Assembly: GCA_900617975.1 (NCBI GenBank)
Contig: UZAE01012257.1
Location: 37,855-50,124, forward strand
Reading direction: 5' to 3'
Length of the DNA stretch: 12,270 nucleotides
From: Rodentolepis nana
Lineage: Eukaryota > Platyhelminthes > Cestoda > Cyclophyllidea > Hymenolepididae
Positions 10,601 to 12,270 of the stretch are shown here, one piece after another. The translations under genes and the position numbers were made by a program. The number at the start of each line of letters is the position of its first letter. The stretch's first letter is position 1. Under the pieces are notes generated by a model. It was not told the origin of the DNA. It did no database searches and saw nothing but the letters and a program-made list of their open reading frames with translations.

Positions 10601-10659
10601 AAATTTCAGATGAGAAGAATGAAACTGGCGCAAGAGGAAAGAGGAATCTTTATTTTTGA
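1633..10659 (+). CDS. Multi-exon tyrosine-kinase-like protein with micro-exon tail (gene model, 5' incomplete)
   Basis: Proposed join: 1633-1680, 2483-2515, 3002-3264, 3305-3493, 4787-5164, 5415-5829, 7145-7165, 8128-8193 (or from 8122), 8363-8416, 8543-8593, 8661-8672, 8767-8820, 9706-9738 (optional), 10377-10429, 10516-10534, 10610-10659. Every intron is GT-AG and the frame stays open through every junction, which is the main support. Layout: proline-rich N-terminal linker, about 130 residues of unrecognised sequence, a protein kinase domain of the tyrosine kinase type, a proline run, then a low-complexity tail of roughly 125-140 residues made of small exons. No signal peptide or membrane segment is visible, so it looks cytoplasmic here, but a receptor ectodomain and membrane helix could lie upstream of the window. 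No SH2 or SH3 domain is seen. The DFG aspartate is glycine, so catalysis is doubtful. The kinase exons are certain; the smallest exons rest on splice signals and phase alone. No orthologue is named because none is recognised. Confidence 0.8.
1740..1811 (+). pseudogene. Decayed copy of the 8767-8820 exon
   Basis: The sequence just before the GTAAGC at 1812 resembles the 3' half of the 8767-8820 exon (CAAAAG..AAGTGAT..CGAAAG..GAATGG against CAAAAG..AAATGAT..CGCAAG..GAATTGG). It marks the left edge of the block duplicated on both sides of the kinase exons. Reading back from the donor in phase 1 meets TAA at 1787-1789, and the only nearby acceptor (TTTAGCAG) gives stops in the required frame. I infer an exon relic. 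The alignment is by eye and imperfect, so the homology of this part is less sure than that of the repeat that follows. Confidence 0.35.
1811..2340 (+). repeat. Interspersed repeat, copy 1 (intronic)
   Basis: About 490 bp here match 8820-9300 at roughly 90-95 percent by eye, starting exactly at the shared GGTAAGC and running through AGCTAGCTAAGCTACAGCCC, CTGATTGGCCATTATGTGTGTG and AAACACGAAGCACCTCA. The core (from about 1905) also recurs at 9793-10255 and 10870-11060, in more diverged form. The 3' end continues as TTGACTAATGTAAAT..GATGCAAGCACGT into a relic 27-nt exon. The reverse strand has an open frame here and a similar one in copy 2, but that follows from the DNA similarity and no known protein is recognised. 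It is probably a short interspersed element carried along by a local duplication. Confidence 0.8.
2340..2369 (+). pseudogene. Relic of the 27-nt exon (copy in block 1)
   Basis: The sequence CAATGCCAAATGGAGC and following bases align with the 27-nt exon at 2640-2666 (CAAAGCGAAATAGAGC). It still ends in CGT with a GTATGT donor and has an open frame, but the acceptor ACAG is replaced by GCAA, so no AG precedes it. The nearest upstream AG gives a stop in phase 1. It is probably not spliced in. Alignment was done by eye. Confidence 0.45.
2483..2515 (+). CDS. 33-nt phase 1-1 micro-exon, proline-rich (DHEEPPVPPRK)
   Basis: The acceptor CCAATTTTTTAATCAG and the donor GTAAGT bound exactly 33 nt. With the G of the preceding exon it reads DHEEPPVPPRK and leaves a G that joins GA at 3002 to give Gly. 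PPVPPRK fits the PxxPxR/K pattern known for class II SH3 ligands, so this exon could place an optional SH3-docking site in front of the kinase; that role is inferred. Three relatives exist: 2775-2807 (contains a stop), 9706-9738 (open, in the tail) and, loosely, the EPPAPLK portion of 10377-10429. Confidence 0.7.
2640..2666 (+). pseudogene. 27-nt phase 1-1 exon, poison or relic
   Basis: The acceptor AAATTACAG and donor GTAAGT are intact and the 27 nt are open (AKRNRASNS after a G). The exon ends in T, however, so joining to the GA at 3002 makes TGA, and joining to the 2775 exon gives TCG CAT GTC TAA. Every route into the kinase exons therefore meets a stop. Either it is a decayed module or it is a regulated poison exon that lowers kinase mRNA. 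The sequence cannot tell these apart. Relatives lie at 2340-2369 and 9578-9600, both lacking an acceptor. Confidence 0.5.
2775..2807 (+). pseudogene. 33-nt copy of the proline-rich exon with in-frame stop
   Basis: The same length and borders as 2483-2515: acceptor TGCTTAATCAG and donor GTAAGT. In the phase 1 frame it reads CG CAT GTC TAA, so inclusion stops translation three codons in, ahead of the kinase domain. The splice sites look better preserved than the reading frame, which would suit either a recent loss or a poison exon. It is nearest to the open copy at 9706-9738 (shared CCTCT.GCACTC). Confidence 0.6.
2861..2888. repeat. Perfect 12-bp AT inverted repeat with 4-nt loop
   Basis: The arm TTATTAATAATT at 2861-2872 is the exact reverse complement of AATTATTAATAA at 2877-2888, with loop ATTT. 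It sits about 110 nt before the 3002 acceptor, in a run of A and T only. In RNA it would form a weak all-AU hairpin, while in DNA it could extrude. AT-rich introns yield such palindromes by chance fairly often, so no function is claimed. Confidence 0.8.
3002..3264 (+). CDS. N-terminal region exon, unrecognised domain
   Basis: The acceptor TTTTATTTTTCTAG is strong. With the G left by the 33-nt exon the exon starts GMPKRKLDDLW in phase 1 and runs 87 further codons to DVVE, ending in phase 0 at donor GTAGGT. The start LDDLWTAAYYGDIKEF loosely recalls the first helix pair of an ankyrin repeat, then comes an acidic DDTDDD and a run that looks like beta strands (YEVTIGDQYEVSVGHDEG). I do not recognise the family, and it lacks the FLVRES-type core of SH2 domains. 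If the upstream small exons are not used, ATG at 3004 could serve as the start codon of a shorter cytoplasmic form, but the strong acceptor immediately before it favours an internal exon. Confidence 0.85.
3265..3304 (+). other. Very short intron, 40 nt
   Basis: The donor GTAGGT and the acceptor TTATCTTTCTTTAG are 40 nt apart. Splicing joins GAG to AAA in phase 0 and continues an open frame, whereas reading through meets TAA within the intron. Introns this short are used in some invertebrates, including schistosomes and sponges, so this is a weak taxonomic hint. The other introns of this gene are longer. Confidence 0.8.
3305..3493 (+). CDS. Exon with linker and kinase glycine-rich loop
   Basis: This exon has 63 codons, phase 0 at both ends. 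The first 40 residues continue the unrecognised N-terminal region (KTGVKAARHRKG, then DLMHFVEAFLLKDDEIPRE, which looks helical). The kinase domain begins near EGGKILGKGEFGEVV; GKGEFG is the GxGxxG nucleotide-binding loop, at 3446-3463, followed by the expected valines. The donor is GTGAGT. The break after FRTS, just ahead of the strand with the catalytic lysine, means a 1.3-kb intron separates glycine loop and VAIK. The match to protein kinase subdomain I is clear. Confidence 0.93.
3494..4786 (+). other. 1.3-kb intron inside the kinase N-lobe
   Basis: The intron runs from GTGAGT to GTTTGCTAATAG. No open micro-exon with both splice sites was found in it. It holds a G-rich tract near 4251-4303. 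Otherwise it is AT-rich sequence of no recognisable family. Open frames on either strand here, for example 4187-4405, arise from the low-complexity G tract and have no protein features. Confidence 0.75.
4251..4303 (+). repeat. G-rich tract with G-quadruplex potential
   Basis: The plus strand carries several runs of three or more G (GGG at 4254, GGG, then G6, G4 and G10) spaced by one to a few bases. That meets the usual G3+N1-7 quadruplex pattern and would be present in the pre-mRNA. It is intronic. A second, similar tract lies at 6571-6595 on the same strand. Confidence 0.7.
4787..5164 (+). CDS. Kinase exon: VAIK lysine, alpha-C helix, HRDLATRN loop
   Basis: This exon has 126 codons, phase 0 at both ends. 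The catalytic lysine is in KVAIKRVK (AAA at 4814-4816), and its likely salt-bridge partner is the glutamate of GGMELAVMATL (GAA at 4859-4861). The hinge is IVSEYMPNGCLNERL, and YVSQIASGMKVLEE is the long helix of the C-lobe. The catalytic loop LLHRDLATRN keeps Asp (GAT 5117-5119) and Asn (AAT 5132-5134). HRDLATRN is close to HRDLAARN, the signature of tyrosine kinases of the receptor, Abl and Fes type, and unlike the HRDLRAAN of Src. The exon ends at IK before donor GTAAAT, directly ahead of the DFG segment. Confidence 0.96.
5165..5414 (+). other. 250-nt intron between HRD and DFG segments
   Basis: The borders GTAAAT and TTTGCTTACTAG join IK to IGGFG in phase 0. The sequence is AT-rich with no further exon. 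An intron here means the changed DFG aspartate is the third codon of the next exon, close to the acceptor. No in-frame alternative acceptor that would restore an Asp is visible. Confidence 0.85.
5415..5829 (+). CDS. Kinase C-lobe exon with GFG in place of DFG, and proline run
   Basis: 138 codons plus one base (phase 0 to 1). The exon opens IGGFGLSRPFESKYSSG: where tyrosine kinases have K-I-A-D-F-G this has K-I-G-G-F-G, so the Mg-binding aspartate is glycine (GGT 5421-5423). The activation loop is short, with one tyrosine (SKY) and not the usual YY pair. Then come RWMAPEVL (P+1 loop and APE), ADVWSFGVVVWEIYSFGGLPY, the conserved CW of NCWKLEP and RPSF, all tyrosine-kinase-like, so the C-lobe is complete. 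After DNILQGK the exon adds TRPYRTPTPPPPPPKYDQ, a proline-rich stretch. I place the donor at GTACGT (5830), which leaves a single T and fits phase 1 of every downstream small exon; GTGTAC two bases earlier would break the frame. Confidence 0.93.
5830..7144 (+). other. 1.3-kb intron after the kinase domain
   Basis: The intron runs from GTACGT to TCTCCATTTTAG. One weak exon candidate is present: acceptor CCTTCAG at 6092 followed by a phase 1 open stretch that could end at GTGTGA (6093-6122, 30 nt). Its donor is poor and I do not include it. A G-rich tract lies at 6571-6595. Otherwise there is no recognisable gene or repeat. Confidence 0.65.
6571..6603 (+). repeat. G10 run, GGAGGAGGAGGGG tract and short hairpin
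   Basis: A run of ten G at 6571-6580 is followed by GGAGGAGGAGGGG. The end forms GGGGAAATCCCC at 6592-6603, a near-perfect palindrome. Quadruplex potential exists on the plus (RNA) strand, as in the 4251-4303 tract. It lies in the intron between the kinase exons and the small-exon tail. Confidence 0.65.
7145..7165 (+). CDS. 21-nt phase 1-1 micro-exon (YISGNGQ)
   Basis: The acceptor TTGTCTCCATTTTAG is strong and the donor is GTATGT. The T left by the kinase exon joins AT to give Tyr, then ISGNGQ, and the exon leaves A. It has seven codons and is the first exon of the tail. With the next exon it yields Thr or Asn at the junction, depending on which acceptor is used. Exons of this size are easily missed by gene finders, but both sites are good. 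Confidence 0.65.
7166..8121 (+). other. Intron of about 960 nt without a supported exon
   Basis: The intron runs from GTATGT to TGAAGTTACAG. A phase 1 open stretch begins after ATATAG at 7613 but has a poor polypyrimidine tract and only a phase 2 donor (GTGAAG), so it is left out. The part near 7600-7810 is less AT-rich than its surroundings, and I recognise no family in it on either strand. Confidence 0.55.
8122..8193 (+). CDS. Small phase 1-1 exon, 72 or 66 nt (SSSKNMHTRGRRSVPILRK)
   Basis: Two in-frame acceptors six bases apart are possible, TTACAG (exon from 8122) and CTTCAG (from 8128), both giving phase 1. The longer form reads TSDGV and then the shared sequence, the shorter NGV. The body is basic and serine-rich (SSSKNMHTRGRRSVPILRK) and RRSVP resembles a basophilic serine kinase site, which is only a pattern. 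The exon ends in G before GTATGT. It has no tyrosine. Use of the two acceptors would add or drop two residues. Confidence 0.65.
8363..8416 (+). CDS. 54-nt phase 1-1 exon (VAEQWRTRNNSGHATGNQ)
   Basis: The acceptor is TTATAAATAG (weak polypyrimidine) and the donor GTAAAT. With G from the preceding exon it opens GTT (Val) and has 18 codons, ending in A. It is hydrophilic, rich in N, G and T, and of no known domain. The intron before it is 169 nt. The support is exact phase agreement with both neighbours. Confidence 0.6.
8543..8593 (+). CDS. 51-nt phase 1-1 exon (NLDGRNGYTCDNNSRDE)
   Basis: The acceptor is ATGACCTTAG and the donor GTATGT. It has 17 codons, beginning with the split codon A+AT (Asn) and ending in A. 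It contains one tyrosine (NGYTCD) and one cysteine and is otherwise polar. The intron before it is 126 nt and the one after it 67 nt. Confidence 0.6.
8661..8672 (+). CDS. 12-nt phase 1-1 micro-exon (STTA)
   Basis: TTATTATACTTAAG precedes GCACAACAGCAG, followed by donor GTGAAT. In phase 1 it reads A+GC, ACA, ACA, GCA, G, which is S-T-T-A, and leaves G for the next exon (GAT, Asp). Twelve nucleotides is near the lower limit for an exon. The case rests on both sites and on phase agreement, so chance is a real alternative; skipping it (A+AT) also keeps the frame. Confidence 0.45.
8767..8820 (+). CDS. 54-nt phase 1-1 exon (DNYPTVNDGTKEMIASEL)
   Basis: The acceptor GTTTCTATGCTTCAG is strong and the donor is GTAAGC. 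It has 18 codons ending in G. It opens DNYP, like xYP of the 1633 exon. The donor is also the first base of the interspersed repeat copy 2, and the same junction (GAATGG|GTAAGC) exists at 1811-1812 in block 1, where the exon part is broken. This is therefore the intact copy of a duplicated exon. Confidence 0.7.
8820..9310 (+). repeat. Interspersed repeat, copy 2 (intronic)
   Basis: It matches 1811-2300 at roughly 90-95 percent by eye, including GGTAAGC.TAAAATAGCC at the start and CATATTGCCCTTGACC-like sequence at the end. After about 9305 the two copies differ because this one has an extra segment of roughly 240 nt before the shared TTGACTAA.GTAAAT resumes at 9555. The open frame on the reverse strand (8763-8948) mirrors that of copy 1 and follows from the DNA similarity. 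Confidence 0.8.
9358..9431 (+). CDS. Candidate alternative terminal exon
   Basis: A good acceptor (GTGTATTCGTTCAG) is followed in phase 1 by 24 open codons, DLVVASAKPSKLRNYL then IEKYSNNE, and TGA at 9429-9431. No phase 1 donor occurs inside, so if used it would end the protein after the 8767-8820 exon. It lies in the roughly 240-nt segment that copy 2 has and copy 1 lacks. No AATAAA follows closely, which argues against it. It is low confidence, recorded because acceptor and phase fit. Confidence 0.25.
9578..9600 (+). pseudogene. Relic of the 27-nt exon (copy in block 2)
   Basis: ATACGAGTTAGAACTTATCAAGCGT before GTAAGG aligns with the 27-nt exon at 2640-2666. The acceptor AG is missing (AAATTCAA against AAATTACAG) and the length differs, so it is probably not an exon. 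The intron that follows is shared with the one at 2667-2774. Confidence 0.4.
9706..9738 (+). CDS. 33-nt phase 1-1 exon, tail copy of the proline exon (AYPQPLALPNL)
   Basis: The acceptor TTGTTTAATCAG and the donor GTATGT bound exactly 33 nt, as in 2483-2515 and 2775-2807. The frame is open: with G from 8820 it reads AYPQPLALPNL and leaves T, which joins AT at 10377 to give Tyr. The proline spacing has drifted and the PxxPxR pattern is gone. Skipping it joins G+AT, so both forms keep the frame. Preservation of both splice sites and frame suggests it is live, unlike the copy at 2775. Confidence 0.5.
9793..10255 (+). repeat. Interspersed repeat, copy 3 (diverged, intronic)
   Basis: It shares with copies 1 and 2 the core AAATCTC..TGGC, GACTCCCAGAACTAGCTA, CTGATTGGCCA and TTGACTAATGTAAAT..GATGCAAGCACGT, but its first part (GTAGCCGATTGCTACACTCG then GACTGACTCAG) matches copy 4 only. 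It ends in a remnant of the 27-nt exon region (CAAAAGCAAGTTGGAGCC) with no acceptor. A plus-strand open frame, 10036-10326, overlaps it; that frame has no known domain and is not taken as a gene. Confidence 0.65.
10377..10429 (+). CDS. 53-nt exon, phase 1 to 0 (GKIEREPPAPLKSFQTL)
   Basis: The acceptor ATATAATTTTTAG is good and the donor is GTAAAT. It opens with a split codon (Tyr after the 9706 exon, Asp after the 8820 exon) and reads GKIEREPPAPLKSFQTL. EREPPAPLK recalls HEEPPVPPRK of the 33-nt exon and may be a diverged relative. It ends in phase 0, the only tail exon that breaks the phase 1 rule, and the 19-nt exon after it restores phase 1. PPAPLK does not fully match an SH3 ligand consensus. 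Confidence 0.65.
10516..10534 (+). CDS. 19-nt micro-exon (GYHHKI), phase 0 to 1
   Basis: The acceptor GATTAATGCTTTTTCTATGCAG includes a plausible branch point (TTAAT) and a pyrimidine tract; the donor is GTAATC. It reads GGA TAT CAC CAC AAA ATC and leaves G, which joins AT at 10610 to make Asp. It is the only small exon that is not a multiple of three. Skipping it changes the reading frame of the last exon and gives another C-terminus (see findings). Confidence 0.6.
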
Positions 10660-10740
10660 TCGACTTTACTCTAAAATGAAATTGGTCTATTCTTTTAAAT
10701 AAACTATATTCATTGAAAGATATGAGTGAATAAAAAGTTG
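10610..10740 (+). CDS. Terminal exon with stop and 3' UTR
   Basis: The acceptor is CGAAAATTTCAG. With G from the 19-nt exon it reads DEKNETGARGKRNLYF and stops at TGA 10657-10659. The 3' UTR follows with poly(A) signals. The C-terminus is basic (ARGKR) and ends LYF. The placement of the stop, then two AATAAA within 75 nt, strongly suggests the true end of the gene. Confidence 0.7.
10698..10734 (+). terminator. Two polyadenylation signals AATAAA
   Basis: AATAAA occurs at 10698-10703 and at 10729-10734. A GT/T-rich stretch (GTTGTTTCG, ATTTGTAATTG) follows the second and would suit a downstream element, so cleavage near 10745-10755 is likely. The first signal overlaps the TAA that ends the alternative reading frame of this exon. 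Confidence 0.65.
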
Positions 10741-10869
10741 TTTCGACATTTGTAATTGATTACAGGAAAAAGCACATTTGTGAATGGTTCGTGTAAATTG
10801 AAATATGATGCAAAATCAGTAACGAAATGAGTTTAAGGCGTAAACATAATTTGACACCTTGAATGAACA

Positions 10870-11060
10870 GTAGCGAATTGCCAAACTGGTAAAGCGTGAC
10901 TGACTCAGAAATCTCGGTGGCAGATTCTCCTATATCTGGCAAGACTTCCAGAACTAGCTAAGCTACAGCGCAGCTATAGGGGAAACAGTCGTATCGCCCA
11001 GAACACGTTTATTCAGGAAGTGTGCATGCGATGATGAGTTAAGCAAAGACGTGTACTACG
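10870..11060 (+). repeat. Interspersed repeat, copy 4 (downstream of the gene)
   Basis: The core matches copies 1-3: AGAAATCTCGGTGGCAGATT, CCAGAACTAGCTAAGCTACA, GCTATAGGGGAAACAG and CGTTTATTCAGG. Its 5' part, shared with copy 3, loosely resembles a serine-tRNA (TTGCCAAACTGGTAAAGCG like a box A region, GGCAGATTCTCC like a box B region). That hints at a tRNA-derived short interspersed element. No poly(A) tail or target-site duplication was identified. Confidence 0.6.
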
Positions 11061-12270
11061 GAACTCGAATTTCGATGTTCTGTTGTCTACCACATCTTAA
11101 GTGGACCCCAATTAAACTGGGAATCGAGCATTCACACCACTGCATGTGCACGTAGGAAAGCTGGTCTCGTAAATAACAATTTTGGAGACAACCGTCAATG
11201 GTAATAGCTTTTATGCATAATGATTCCTGTTAGCACCCATATCACTGACCAAACCAAGTCAAAATCAAATGTACAATTGCATTAATACTGCAAACTAATA
11301 TGTAGAGTTTGTGTCACGTTACTATGTGCCTTTTGGGAAAGTGCGTGCATTAAATATAGTGGGACAAAGGGCACAATGGCCAACTTGATAGCTTTGTGTG
11401 AACAATTGGAATAAGGTAGTAAGTAACTTTACGGTTTATGCATATCAATGTACATTTGAATTCTTGAATTAACTAAATCATACGTTTATTTATTAATATC
11501 AAATTGCGGGCTTTATGATGGCCAACATTAGCCCTTGAGTTGACTTCGCTGTAAACAGAGAGGGGGAACAACAAAGACCCATAAGGCCGAGAGGATGAAC
11601 AGATGAGTGATTAGCAGATATAAAAGAGCCAAAAACAAAGGTAGAGGAAATGGTAAAGTGAGAAATTTGGAAGTGGTCGAATATGACGTACAATGGGGTC
11701 ATGGTAGTTTGAAGTGAGTTGTCAACCGGCGGGTTATGGAACTTTTGGTGAAGGCGTATACATTGACCAGGGTGCGCAAAGTGGTAGATCATCTATCCCC
11801 AAACACCATATATCATACATGGGAAGTACATGCATTTTAAATTTGAATTATTCTAATACATCTACCTTGATAAAATGACATGATCGATAGAGCGTTTGCT
11901 CAAGTTATAAGGTAGAATCCAAATAACCCACACATGTTCGAAAAAAGTAACGTCGAGTTAATAATGCGACTCTTGAGATTGTACGAAGTGGGCTGATGTA
12001 GCTGATAAATCTGATGGAGTTGTAAATCAACACTCAAGTCAGGCGAAATAAATCCAAGGGCATTTTATTCTCACTTACATTTTAAATGCTAGATTAAACA
12101 TTGAGATTATTCTAAAGTATTAAGTGCCTAGTCGCAACATCTTTACTAACAGTTAGCTTAGTGTGTGGTTAATTACTACGATCACAATCATTGACTTTTG
12201 CTCAGTAATCTCTACGGAAAGTTCTCTCTGAATGGAATGGTTCCAGAGATTAACTGCACCTCTTCATCAG
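11061..12270. other. Intergenic sequence, no gene supported
   Basis: No exon pattern, tRNA or known repeat was recognised. A 97-codon open frame on the minus strand (11499-11792) lies in a less AT-rich patch but has no signal peptide, domain or motif that I recognise and may be chance or an old mobile-element piece. No promoter for a next gene can be defended. Confidence 0.5.

Noticed and set aside
11499..11792. 97-codon minus-strand open frame
   Set aside because: No motif, partner exon, or regulatory signal; composition fits a chance frame in a less AT-rich patch.
12000..12050. CTGATG...GAAA pattern, checked as a hammerhead ribozyme
   Set aside because: The CTGATGA core is not complete and no matching stems or cleavage site were found.

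Overview
The window looks like nuclear DNA from an invertebrate animal. It is AT-rich, the one gene I can support is split by GT-AG introns (40 nt to 1.5 kb), its product carries the animal tyrosine-kinase signature HRDLATRN, and related non-coding repeats are scattered through the introns. The 40-nt intron and the very small symmetric exons would fit a flatworm or a sponge, but I cannot decide the phylum from sequence alone.

One plus-strand gene fills roughly 1633 to 10740. Its 5' end is not visible: the first exon I can defend opens at a splice acceptor. Order: two small phase 1-1 exons (1633-1680; 2483-2515, encoding HEEPPVPPRK, an SH3-ligand-like motif); an N-terminal region of unknown family (3002-3264 and start of 3305-3493); a protein kinase domain over three exons (3305-3493, 4787-5164, 5415-5829) ending in a proline run; then a train of very small exons (7145-7165, 8122/8128-8193, 8363-8416, 8543-8593, 8661-8672, 8767-8820, probably 9706-9738, 10377-10429, 10516-10534) and a terminal exon from 10610 with stop TGA at 10657-10659 and AATAAA signals at 10698 and 10729. 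Reading frame is kept across every junction, and almost all small exons are phase 1-1, so most can be skipped without a frameshift. The model gives about 570-580 residues.

The kinase keeps the glycine loop, VAIK lysine, alpha-C glutamate, HRD aspartate and APE, but the DFG aspartate is glycine (GGT at 5421-5423), so it is either a pseudokinase or an atypical kinase.

Two copies of a duplicated block lie on either side of the kinase exons (about 1740-2515 and 8767-9738). Each holds [18-codon exon]-[about 490-bp repeat]-[27-nt exon]-[33-nt proline-rich exon]. Different members have decayed in each copy. A third partial copy (2530-2807) contains two exons that give a stop codon in every splice combination I tried. 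The core of the 490-bp repeat recurs at 9793-10255 and 10870-11060. The ends of the window (1-1632 and 10740-12270) hold no gene I can support.
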